Assembly (NCBI GenBank): GCA_044433165.1
Contig: JAWXTX010000133.1
Span: forward strand, 1 to 6,957
Direction of reading: 5' to 3'
DNA: 6,957 nucleotides
Source of the DNA: Ferrimonas sp044433165
GTDB taxonomy: Bacteria > Pseudomonadota > Gammaproteobacteria > Enterobacterales > Shewanellaceae
Shown: positions 1 through 6,326 of the stretch, piece after piece
Layout of the letters: each line of letters starts with the position of its first letter
How positions within the stretch are numbered: position 1 is the stretch's first letter
Position numbers and translations under genes: made by a program
Notes under the pieces: generated by a model
The model's database searches: none
What the model was told of the DNA's origin: nothing
What the model saw: only the letters and a program-made list of their open reading frames with translations

Positions 1-476
1 AAATGCGGCGTGGGGATTGGACTCCCCGCTCGGTGCAGCGCAATGGCCGCATGGTAAATGAAGCGATGACGCACTTAGAGATGCAGCTAGGGCGCGATCC
101 AACCGACAGTGAAATTGCCGAGCATCTGCAGTTATCACTGGAAGAGTATTACAGCATCGTCACCGATGTGAGTGTTGGGCGTTTGGTGGGGCTGGAAGAT
201 CTCAGCAGCACCAACGACAGCATCTCATCAGAGCATCAATTGAGTGATGGCTTTGGCGAGTTAATGGAAGGCCGTTTTCAAGGCGCACTGGCTGAGGCGA
301 TAAAAACTTTACCTGAGCGCGAGGCCTTGGTGCTCTCGCTGTATTACACCGAAGAGATGAATTTAAAAGAGATTGGGCTGGTTTTGGGCGTTAGTGAGTC
401 CCGAGTCAGTCAGATCCACAGCCAAACGATGGTTCGGCTGAAAAGCAAATTACAAGCATGGCAAGACTGCGCTTGA
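1..476 (+). CDS. fliA: RNA polymerase sigma-28 factor FliA, 5'-truncated by the window edge
   Basis: This is the C-terminal part of the flagellar sigma factor, which directs RNA polymerase to late flagellar and chemotaxis promoters. The reading frame is open from the left edge. The ATG at 3 is internal: MRRGDWTPRSVQ is the family's conserved segment, usually preceded by an acidic residue, and the two bases before it (aa) fit a Glu codon. About 157 residues are present, against roughly 240 for a full FliA. Local residues 14-55 (NEAMTHLEMQLGRDPTDSEI) form sigma region 3. Residues 103-150 form region 4, from LPEREALVLSLYY to the helix-turn-helix LKEIGLVLGVSESRVSQIH that reads the -35 element. 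The gene ends in TGA at 474-476. It stands directly before cheY, as in Vibrio and Pseudomonas. Regions 1-2 lie outside the window. The FliM/FlgM-related regulation of FliA cannot be judged here. Confidence 0.96.
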   Translation, partial: MRRGDWTPRSVQRNGRMVNEAMTHLEMQLGRDPTDSEIAEHLQLSLEEYYSIVTDVSVGRLVGLEDLSSTNDSISSEHQLSDGFGELMEGRFQGALAEAIKTLPEREALVLSLYYTEEMNLKEIGLVLGVSESRVSQIHSQTMVRLKSKLQAWQDCA

Positions 477-503
477 GCGAATGTTTCGCACTTAATATTT
501 TTT
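477..503 (+). terminator. Small hairpin plus T-run in the fliA-cheY junction (weak)
   Basis: Just after the fliA stop, GCGAA (477-481) pairs with TTCGC (485-489) around a 3-base loop. A run of six T lies at 498-503, eight bases downstream of the stem. The stem is only 5 bp and the T-run is not adjacent, so full termination is unlikely. It may cause partial attenuation or mark an RNA processing point between fliA and the che genes, or it may be chance. Confidence 0.2.
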
Positions 504-519
504 GAGCTCGTCTCAATGC

Positions 520-525
520 GGAGGA
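520..525 (+). promoter_or_regulatory. Ribosome binding site of cheY
   Basis: GGAGGA at 520-525 is the strongest Shine-Dalgarno match in the window. It argues against the upstream TTG at 502 as a start, because the site would then lie inside the gene. It supports a start at ATG 529 (3 bases away). The adjacent ATG at 526 is too close, and the ATG at 541 (15 bases away) is too far for a usual start. Confidence 0.7.
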
Positions 526-528
526 ATG

Positions 529-912
529 ATGGATAAAAACATGAAAGTACTGATCGTTGATGATTTTTCAACGATGCGCCGAATCATTAAAAACTTATTG
601 CGCGATTTGGGCTTTAACAATACCCAAGAAGCCGATGATGGCGCGACGGCGTTGCCGATGTTGCAAAACGGCGATTTTGATTTTGTGGTAACCGATTGGA
701 ACATGCCGGGCATGCAAGGCATTGATCTGTTGCGTGCCATTCGTGCCGACGACAACTTAAAGCACTTGCCAGTATTAATGGTGACCGCTGAAGCTAAGCG
801 CGAGCAGATCGTGATGGCGGCTCAAGCCGGTGTTAATGGTTACATTGTGAAACCCTTTACCGCCCAAACATTGAAAGAAAAACTCGACAAAGTGTTTGAG
901 CGCTTGAATTAA
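529..912 (+). CDS. cheY: Chemotaxis response regulator CheY
   Basis: CheY is the single-domain receiver that, once phosphorylated by CheA, binds FliM at the flagellar motor and changes its rotation; CheZ dephosphorylates it. With the start at 529 the protein has 127 residues, close to the 129 of E. coli CheY. All active-site residues are present: acidic pocket D11 and D12, phospho-acceptor D56 (VVTDWNMPGMQG), switch residues T86 and Y105, and K108 (YIVKPF). The segment KREQIVMAAQAGVNGYIVKPF is typical of motor-control CheY rather than of a general response regulator. The start was chosen from the GGAGGA site and the family-typical beginning KNMKVLIVDD; ATG 526 is an alternative adding one Met. 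It lies 17 bases before cheZ and is probably co-transcribed with it. Confidence 0.97.
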   Translation: MDKNMKVLIVDDFSTMRRIIKNLLRDLGFNNTQEADDGATALPMLQNGDFDFVVTDWNMPGMQGIDLLRAIRADDNLKHLPVLMVTAEAKREQIVMAAQAGVNGYIVKPFTAQTLKEKLDKVFERLN

Positions 913-929
913 TCGTAAAGGATGCTGCA

Positions 930-1655
930 ATGAGCGAACAATCATCGCTGATCTCGTTAGAAGACGCACGTAATCTGGTGCTGCTGCTAGAGCAAGAGGA
1001 CATTAACGGGGCGAACAACTTATTTAAAGAAGCAAGCCAGTCTTTAAATCAGCCCCTGTTTGATGAAGTTGGTAAATTAACCCGTCAACTGCACACCGCA
1101 TTGGCGGATTTCCACTTTGATGAGCGCCTCTCTAGCCTAACAACCCATGATATCCCAGACGCCAAAGAGCGCCTGCATTATGTGATTGGCATGACTGAGC
1201 AAGCGGCGAACCGCACGATGGACGCGGTGGAAGAGAGTTTGCCATTGGCTGACGCGATGCAGGACAAGATCAATCAAGTCCGTCCTCGCTTTGAGCAGCT
1301 AATGAAGATGGAATTGCAGCTCGATCAATTTAAACCGCTGTGTTACGACTTGTCACAAATGTTACAAGATTCTAACCATGATGTAGATCGCTTAAAAGAA
1401 CTACTGAATCAGGTATTAATGGCTCAGGACTTCCAAGACTTAACTGGCCAAGTGATCCGTAAGGTGATCGATTTGGTGTGTGAAGTGGAGCTGAGCTTAG
1501 TCGAATTGTTACAGCTATTTGGTAATCAAATCGATTGTGAACGTGCCCCCGATCAAATCACTGCCGAAGGCCCTGTCGTTGCTGCCAGCAATCGAGTTGA
1601 AGTAGTTAATGGTCAGGATGAAGTGGACGATTTACTGTCCAGTTTAGGATTTTAG
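930..1655 (+). CDS. cheZ: Protein phosphatase CheZ
   Basis: CheZ speeds removal of phosphate from CheY-P and so ends the signal. The protein has 241 residues, 27 longer than E. coli CheZ, with the extra length before the active site. The long helical region includes the signature AQDFQDLTGQVIRKV. In it D170 and Q174 correspond to the E. coli catalytic pair D143 and Q147, Q174 being the residue that positions the attacking water. The C-terminal tail QDEVDDLLSSLGF (residues 229-241) is the known CheY-tethering peptide, almost identical to the E. coli tail. An acidic linker joins it to the helix bundle. AAGGA at 918-922, 7 bases before the ATG, is the ribosome binding site. CheZ is limited mainly to beta and gammaproteobacteria, which fits the other genes here. 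Confidence 0.97.
   Translation: MSEQSSLISLEDARNLVLLLEQEDINGANNLFKEASQSLNQPLFDEVGKLTRQLHTALADFHFDERLSSLTTHDIPDAKERLHYVIGMTEQAANRTMDAVEESLPLADAMQDKINQVRPRFEQLMKMELQLDQFKPLCYDLSQMLQDSNHDVDRLKELLNQVLMAQDFQDLTGQVIRKVIDLVCEVELSLVELLQLFGNQIDCERAPDQITAEGPVVAASNRVEVVNGQDEVDDLLSSLGF
1614..1652 (+). other. CheZ C-terminal CheY-binding peptide
   Basis: These bases encode QDEVDDLLSSLGF at the very end of CheZ. In E. coli the equivalent tail binds CheY on the same face as the FliM N-terminal peptide. It is listed separately because its core, DE-hydrophobic-acidic-x-LL-x-x-L, is matched by four repeats in the neighbouring cheA product. The role is known for the family; the assignment here is by similarity. 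Confidence 0.85.
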
Positions 1656-1666
1656 GAGTAACACGG

Positions 1667-3982
1667 ATGGCACTCGATTTTGATGATGAAATCCTCCAAG
1701 ACTTTTTAGTTGAAGCGGGCGAAATTCTAGAACAGCTGCAAGTTCAGCTGGTTGATCTAGAGCGCAACCCAACCGACAACGATCTGCTGAATGCAATTTT
1801 CCGAGGCTTCCACACCGTAAAAGGCGGCGCTGGCTTCTTAAGTCTTGGGCCGATGGTTGAGATCTGTCACGGCGCAGAAAACCTGTTTGACTTGTTGCGT
1901 AATGGCCAGCTGAGCGTCAATGCTGAGCTGATGGATGTGGTATTGGAGGTGCTGGATGACGTCAACAGCATGTTTGCCGGCATTCAAGAAGGCATTGAGC
2001 CGGAAGTCATTAACCATGAGTTAATTGCCACGATGGAGCGGATCACCTCAGGTGAGCCTGCTGCAGCAGAGCCGGTTGCGGCTGCGCCTGTTGCCACGCC
2101 AGAGCCCGTTGTGGCTGCAGCACCAGAGCCAGCTGCGACCACAGTCTGTCCTGTTACTGGCGACATTAGCACACTGAGTCAGCAAGATTACCAAGCCATG
2201 CTTGGGGCTTTATCGGATGCGCCGAGTAGTAGCGGTGGCGACGATGAGATCAACGACGACGAATTTGAGTCGTTGCTTGATGAGTTGCACGGTAAGGGCC
2301 AATTTAAGCAACCGGTTAATACCGCGGCGGCAAGTAGTGCCAGCAGCGATGAAATTAACGACGACGAATTTGAGTCGTTATTAGACGATCTGCACGGCAA
2401 GGGGCAATTTAATGCCGCGGGCAATAACTCAGCACCGGCGCCTTCGGCCAGCAGTAACAGCGATGAAATTAACGACGAAGAGTTTGAATCGCTGTTAGAT
2501 GAACTGCACGGCAAAGGCCAGTTCAAGCAGCCAGTAACCACCTCCGCCCCAAGCAGCAACAGCGACGACATTAACGACGCTGAATTTGAATCCTTGCTGG
2601 ATGAGCTGCACGGCAAAGGCCAATTTAATGTGGCCTCAACCGCTGCGCCCAAGCCTGCAGCACCCGCACCTGTCGCCCCCGCAGCTACACCGGCAGTTCA
2701 GCAGCCGACGCCAACGGCAACAGCCATTGCCGCCATGAATGAATCGGCAGTGCGGGCGCCGACACCGCCATCGGCCGCCGCCGCAGGGAAACGACCGGCA
2801 GCAGCGCCAGCGGGGGAAACCACCGTACGGGTTGATACCGCGCGTTTGGATGAAATCATGAACATGGTGGGCGAACTGGTTCTGGTTCGTAACCGCTTGT
2901 TGAGTCTTGGCATTGATTGCGAAGACGAAGACATGAGCAAAGCGCTAGCCAGCCTTGATATGGTGACTGGCAACCTGCAAGGCGGGGTGATGAAAACCCG
3001 TATGCAGCCCATCAAAAAAGTGTTTGGCCGCTTCCCTCGGGTTGTGCGCGATTTGGCGCGTACCTTGAAAAAAGAGATCACCCTTGAGATGCAAGGGGAA
3101 GAAACGGATCTGGATAAGAACTTAGTGGAAGCGCTGGCCGATCCCTTAGTTCACTTGGTGCGTAACTCGGTCGATCACGGTATTGAAATGCCAGACGTGC
3201 GTGAAGCCGCTGGCAAAGAACGGATGGGGGTTATCACCTTATCGGCGGCGCAAGAAGGGGATCACATCCTCTTATGTATCCGCGATGATGGTGGTGGCAT
3301 GAACCCAGAGCTGCTGAAAAAGCTGGCTATCTCCCGTGGCGTCTTGGATCAAGATGCCGCTCAACGGATGTCCGATAAAGAAGCCTATTCACTGATCTTT
3401 GCCCCGGGTTTTTCGACCAAGACCGAGATCTCCGACATCTCGGGTCGTGGTGTCGGCATGGATGTGGTGAAAACCCGCATCGAACAGCTGAACGGTTCCA
3501 TCAACATTGATTCGGGCTTGGGCACCGGTACGGTACTGGAAATTAAAGTACCGCTTACCTTGGCCATCATGCCGACCATGATGGTGAAAATCCAAGAGCA
3601 GATCTTTGCGTTCCCATTGTCGTGCGTTTCCGAGATCTTCTTGATGGATCTGCAGCGCACCAACATGGTGGATGGGCAATTGTCTATTACCGTGCGTGAC
3701 CATGCCATTCCACTGTTCTATTTAGATACATGGCTGTGTAATGGCCCATGGAGAACACAACGCCAAGGCGAAGGGCATGTGGTGATTGTGCAAATTGCCC
3801 ATACCCAAGTGGCTTTTGTGGTCGATGGCTTAATCGGCCAAGAAGAAGTGGTGATCAAACCATTGGGCGCGCTGCTTGGCGGCGTACCGGGTATGGCAGG
3901 CTCCACCATTACTTCTAATGGCGGCATTGCGTTAATTTTAGACATTCCTGGGCTGTTAAAGCAGTACGCAGGTCGTCACTAA
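1667..3982 (+). CDS. cheA: Chemotaxis histidine kinase CheA with a repeat-bearing linker in place of P2
   Basis: CheA is the array-bound kinase that autophosphorylates under receptor and CheW control and passes phosphate to CheY and CheB. It has 771 residues, against about 650 in E. coli. P1 covers about 1-105, with phospho-acceptor H49 in FHTVKGGAGF. P3, the dimerisation domain, starts near 385 (VRVDTARLDEIMNMVGELV). P4, the ATP-binding domain, shows the N box (N500 in VRNSVDHG), G1 box (RDDGGGM, 539-545), F box (FAPGF, 578-582) and G2 box (SGRGVGM, 592-598). P5, the CheW-like domain, runs from about 635 to the end. The roughly 280 residues between P1 and P3 are almost all Ala/Pro/Ser-rich spacer plus one FliM-like segment and four 21-residue repeats; I see no folded P2 domain. 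AGGAG at 1654-1658 overlaps the cheZ stop and lies 8 bases before the ATG, suggesting coupled translation. Confidence 0.97.
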   Translation: MALDFDDEILQDFLVEAGEILEQLQVQLVDLERNPTDNDLLNAIFRGFHTVKGGAGFLSLGPMVEICHGAENLFDLLRNGQLSVNAELMDVVLEVLDDVNSMFAGIQEGIEPEVINHELIATMERITSGEPAAAEPVAAAPVATPEPVVAAAPEPAATTVCPVTGDISTLSQQDYQAMLGALSDAPSSSGGDDEINDDEFESLLDELHGKGQFKQPVNTAAASSASSDEINDDEFESLLDDLHGKGQFNAAGNNSAPAPSASSNSDEINDEEFESLLDELHGKGQFKQPVTTSAPSSNSDDINDAEFESLLDELHGKGQFNVASTAAPKPAAPAPVAPAATPAVQQPTPTATAIAAMNESAVRAPTPPSAAAAGKRPAAAPAGETTVRVDTARLDEIMNMVGELVLVRNRLLSLGIDCEDEDMSKALASLDMVTGNLQGGVMKTRMQPIKKVFGRFPRVVRDLARTLKKEITLEMQGEETDLDKNLVEALADPLVHLVRNSVDHGIEMPDVREAAGKERMGVITLSAAQEGDHILLCIRDDGGGMNPELLKKLAISRGVLDQDAAQRMSDKEAYSLIFAPGFSTKTEISDISGRGVGMDVVKTRIEQLNGSINIDSGLGTGTVLEIKVPLTLAIMPTMMVKIQEQIFAFPLSCVSEIFLMDLQRTNMVDGQLSITVRDHAIPLFYLDTWLCNGPWRTQRQGEGHVVIVQIAHTQVAFVVDGLIGQEEVVIKPLGALLGGVPGMAGSTITSNGGIALILDIPGLLKQYAGRH
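2174..2212 (+). other. FliM-like segment in the CheA linker
   Basis: CheA residues 170-182 read LSQQDYQAMLGAL. The FliM N-terminal CheY-binding peptide of E. coli contains LSQAEIDALLNG, so LSQ, the acidic residue, the following A and the leucine pair position (ML here) line up. It sits 10 residues before the first of the four CheA repeats and could be a diverged further unit. CheY binding is inferred, not shown. Confidence 0.4.
2243..2626 (+). repeat. Four 21-residue repeats in CheA (core DEFESLLDELHGKGQF)
   Basis: In-frame repeat units lie at 2243-2305, 2348-2410, 2462-2524 and 2564-2626, encoding CheA residues 193-213, 228-248, 266-286 and 300-320. The units differ by at most three residues: E to D at position 14 in unit 2; D to E at position 6 in unit 3; E to D at position 2 and D to A at position 6 in unit 4. 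Spacers of 14, 17 and 13 residues are rich in Ala, Ser, Pro, Asn and Thr. Units 1 and 3 are both followed by KQPV, while units 2 and 4 are followed by N and small residues, which points to duplication of a two-unit block. Codons differ at many synonymous positions, so the copies are not recent and the peptide is kept by selection. Confidence 0.95.
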
Positions 3983-4002
3983 GGGCGCGTGAGCGCCTTT
4001 AG
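3979..4002 (+). promoter_or_regulatory. Stable hairpin spanning the cheA stop codon
   Basis: CTAAGGGCGC (3979-3988) pairs with GCGCCTTTAG (3993-4002) around the loop GTGA. This gives a 10-bp stem with one G-U pair and a GNRA-type tetraloop. The cheA stop TAA (3980-3982) lies within the 5' arm. No T-run follows (next bases CTGGCCACAT), so it is not a normal intrinsic terminator. It could protect the upstream mRNA 3' end, mark a processing site, or lower cheB expression relative to cheA. It falls in the only sizeable gap (50 bases) downstream of cheY. Confidence 0.5.
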
Positions 4003-4032
4003 CTGGCCACATAATAATTAAAGAGAAACAGA

Positions 4033-5190
4033 ATGCCGATTAAGGTTTTAGTGGTTGATGACTCCGGCTTTTTCCGTCGCCGAGTGGCAGAGATCTTGGC
4101 TGCAGACAGTGCCATCGAAGTGATTGATACCGCCAGTAATGGCCGTGAAGGGGTAGATAAAGCACTGAAATTAAAGCCCGATGTCATCACCATGGACATT
4201 GAGATGCCGTTAATGGATGGGATCTCCGCGGTGCGTCACATCCGTGCCAGTAACTTAGATGTCCCCATTTTGATGTTCTCATCGCTCACTCATAATGGTG
4301 CGCGAGCCACCTTAGACGCGTTAGAAGCGGGTGCCTCTGATTACTTACCCAAACGCTTTGAAGACATTGCTCAAAATCCACAACAGGTCGCGACCATTTT
4401 ACGCCAACGGGTAAAAGCGCTGGCCAGTCGTCGTTCTTTTGCACCCGCGTCTAAGCCTGCGCCAGCGCCTAGCACGCCTCAAGCGCCTGCGCCGTCAGTG
4501 ACCTCGCGCGTCGCCAGTGCTGCAAGTAGCGCCAGTGCGGTAACAGCAGCTCGAACAGCGGCGGTAGCACGACCGGCCAAGACGGAACGTTTTCAGCCCA
4601 GCGGCAAACGCCATAAGATTTTATTAATTGGCAGCTCCACCGGTGGGCCGGTTGCACTGCAAACCGTATTAAGCCGTTTACCCGCCAATTTCCCATTGCC
4701 GATTGTGCTGGTGCAGCATATGCCAGCGGCTTTTACGCCCGCTTTTGCTGAGCGCCTAAATGCTCTGTGCGCCATTAAAGTAAAGGAAGCCGAATCAGGG
4801 GATGTACTGCGCCCCGGTTGCGCGTACCTTGCCCCTGGTGGCCAGCAGCTGTTGCTGGAAAGCGTCAGCCTTGGCAGCACTGTGTTACAGGTGAAAGATG
4901 GCGGTGGGGTTCAGTTAAATTACAAGCCTTCGGTCGACATTACTTTTGCCAGTGCCGCTCGCATCTATGGTGGGGGAGCCTTGGGGGTGATCCTTACCGG
5001 TATGGGGGCCGATGGCCGCGATGGCAGCCGGATGCTAAAACAACGTGGTGCCACCATTTGGGCACAAGATGAAGCCTCTTGTGTGGTTTATGGTATGCCT
5101 CAAGCGGTAACCAATGCCGGTATTTCATCGCTGTCGCTGCCATTAAACCAGATTGGCGAGGCGATTGTACTAGAGTGTCAGCATGGCTAA
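4033..5190 (+). CDS. cheB: Chemotaxis receptor methylesterase/glutamine deamidase CheB
   Basis: CheB removes methyl groups from receptor glutamates (and deamidates glutamines) when activated by CheA, giving adaptation. The protein has 385 residues (E. coli 349). The N-terminal receiver domain, about 1-120, has D9 and D10, phospho-acceptor D55 (TMDIEMP), and K107 in YLPK. An Ala/Pro/Ser/Thr-rich linker covers about 137-190. The C-terminal esterase domain carries the catalytic triad S202 (GSSTGGP), H229 (VQHMP) and D327 (GMGADG). The extra length compared with E. coli is in the linker. The upstream site AAGAGA at 4021-4026 is only a weak Shine-Dalgarno match. It ends 8 bases inside the next ORF. 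The partner methyltransferase gene cheR is not in the window. Confidence 0.96.
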   Translation: MPIKVLVVDDSGFFRRRVAEILAADSAIEVIDTASNGREGVDKALKLKPDVITMDIEMPLMDGISAVRHIRASNLDVPILMFSSLTHNGARATLDALEAGASDYLPKRFEDIAQNPQQVATILRQRVKALASRRSFAPASKPAPAPSTPQAPAPSVTSRVASAASSASAVTAARTAAVARPAKTERFQPSGKRHKILLIGSSTGGPVALQTVLSRLPANFPLPIVLVQHMPAAFTPAFAERLNALCAIKVKEAESGDVLRPGCAYLAPGGQQLLLESVSLGSTVLQVKDGGGVQLNYKPSVDITFASAARIYGGGALGVILTGMGADGRDGSRMLKQRGATIWAQDEASCVVYGMPQAVTNAGISSLSLPLNQIGEAIVLECQHG

Positions 5191-5533
5191 TCCCTCTTTA
5201 ACGCCATCGTATGGTGGCGTTAATTCGCACAGTACACGCATCATGAAGCATTCTGAACCAAACCGCAGTGATGCCGACAGTTGGTGGTCGTTGATCTGCG
5301 GTGCCTTAAGTATTGCCCTGTTGGTTACCTTGTTATGGGCGCTGGATAAAGCGCTGCTGGTGCAGCAGCTGCAGGAAGAGCAAACGCAACACGTATTACA
5401 AATTCAGCAGCTTGAATCCCAACTGGCGCAGCAACAACGTGCTATTGAGGCCAATGCGCGCTCCAATATTAAAGCGCCGCATGCCGCAGCTGATGCCCCC
5501 AGCGCGCCAACGTTAGTGGAGGCACAGCCCTAG
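5183..5533 (+). CDS. Unrecognised small single-pass membrane protein with coiled coil
   Basis: I do not recognise this 116-residue protein. Residues 34-54 (WWSLICGALSIALLVTLLWAL) form one clear membrane segment. Residues about 57-92 are Gln/Leu/Glu-rich with leucines at heptad-like spacing (LLVQQLQEEQ, QIQQLESQLAQQQ), a likely coiled coil. The tail from 97 is Ala/Pro-rich. No signal-peptide cleavage motif or peptidoglycan-binding domain is visible. The start at 5183 overlaps cheB by 8 bases (ATGGCTAA), which suggests coupled translation; M21 at 5243 is an alternative that keeps the membrane segment but has no visible ribosome site. The gene ends one base before parC. Charges flanking the membrane segment favour the N-terminus inside only weakly. 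In Pseudomonas this position holds motC and motD, but no similarity to them is apparent. The coding call rests on operon fit and protein-like features. Confidence 0.85.
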   Translation: MANPSLTPSYGGVNSHSTRIMKHSEPNRSDADSWWSLICGALSIALLVTLLWALDKALLVQQLQEEQTQHVLQIQQLESQLAQQQRAIEANARSNIKAPHAAADAPSAPTLVEAQP

Positions 5534-5534
5534 C

Positions 5535-6326
5535 ATGCGCGTCTGGACAGTGGTAAATCAAAAAGGCGGTGTGGGTAAAACCACCACCGTGATGTCATTG
5601 GCTGGGCTGTTAGTGCAACGCGGACAACGGGTGTTGGTGATTGATACCGATCCCCATGGTTCATTGGCCCATTATCTTGGGGTTGATCCCGATAAACTCA
5701 CCAAATCGTTGTTTGATCTGTTTCATCAGCATCGGATGTTGACCACCGAACTGTGCCAGTCTGCCATCATTCCAACCGGCTTTGCCAAATGCCATTTACT
5801 GCCGGCTTCACCAGCGTTAGCAACCCTTGATCGTGCCATTGGTAATCAACCGGGTATGGGCTTTGTGCTGGAAAAGGTGGTGCGCGCCTTAACTGGGCGT
5901 TACGACGTGGTGTTGATTGATTGTTCGCCTGTCTTGGGGGTGCTGATGGTCAATGCCTTAGCCTGTTGCGACCATGTGGTGATGCCGGTGCAAACCGAGT
6001 ATTTGGCGCTAAAAGGGTTGGAGCGAATGATCCAAACCCTCGAGCGCATGCAGCACAGTGGCCGGCCAATGCCTTCTTATACCATTGTGCCAACGATGTT
6101 TGATCGCTCAACCAAAGCCTCGCTAGCCGCGTTGTCTAATCTGGCGCGCAGTTACCCTAATGCGTTATGGCACTCCACCATTCCCGCAGATAACTGCTTT
6201 CCCGATGCCAGCTTAGCGCACATTCCACCACCGCAATTTCAGCCAGAAAGCGCCGGAGTCGCTGCTTACAGCCAGTTATTGGACGGGTTATTAGAAATGG
6301 GGGTAAGTCATGTCGAAAATCGCTGA
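5535..6326 (+). CDS. parC: ParA-family ATPase of the chemotaxis-polar-localisation type (ParC)
   Basis: This is a MinD/ParA-type ATPase of 263 residues. The deviant Walker A motif is complete (KGGVGKTTT, signature K10 and catalytic-type K15). Walker A' is IDTDPHGS with D39, and Walker B is VVLIDCSP with D129. The start MRVWTVVNQKGGVGK and the segment SLFDLF match Vibrio ParC, which recruits chemosensory arrays to the cell pole through ParP. It is not likely to be a chromosome ParA, since no parB or parS follows and the neighbours are che genes; it is also unrelated to the topoisomerase gene of the same name. GGAGG at 5518-5522, inside the preceding ORF, is the ribosome site, 12 bases before the ATG. 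The last 17 bases overlap the next gene. Confidence 0.92.
   Translation: MRVWTVVNQKGGVGKTTTVMSLAGLLVQRGQRVLVIDTDPHGSLAHYLGVDPDKLTKSLFDLFHQHRMLTTELCQSAIIPTGFAKCHLLPASPALATLDRAIGNQPGMGFVLEKVVRALTGRYDVVLIDCSPVLGVLMVNALACCDHVVMPVQTEYLALKGLERMIQTLERMQHSGRPMPSYTIVPTMFDRSTKASLAALSNLARSYPNALWHSTIPADNCFPDASLAHIPPPQFQPESAGVAAYSQLLDGLLEMGVSHVENR

Noticed and set aside
473..498. Possible sigma-70 promoter before cheY (TTGAGC and TAATAT)
   Set aside because: The spacing is only 14 bases and each box matches 4 of 6 consensus bases; part overlaps the fliA end. No sigma-28 pattern was found either.
502..528. TTG at 502 as an upstream start for cheY
   Set aside because: It would place the strong GGAGGA site inside the coding region and add nine residues not seen in CheY proteins.
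2188..2652. Long minus-strand open frame (154 codons) opposite the CheA repeats, itself repetitive (LNWPLPCSSS)
   Set aside because: It is the antisense image of the four CheA repeats; its repetition follows from theirs, it has no ribosome site of note, and the plus-strand codon pattern (synonymous changes) shows selection for CheA.
3385..3708. Two overlapping minus-strand open frames inside cheA
   Set aside because: They lie opposite the highly conserved P4/P5 coding region and resemble no protein family; typical shadows of a conserved gene.
4818..5072. Plus-strand 84-codon open frame inside cheB
   Set aside because: It is out of frame within the conserved esterase domain and Trp/Arg-rich without resemblance to known proteins.
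5535..6326. Chromosome-partition ParA
   Set aside because: The neighbours are chemotaxis genes and no parB follows; the N-terminal sequence fits the ParC array-positioning type.
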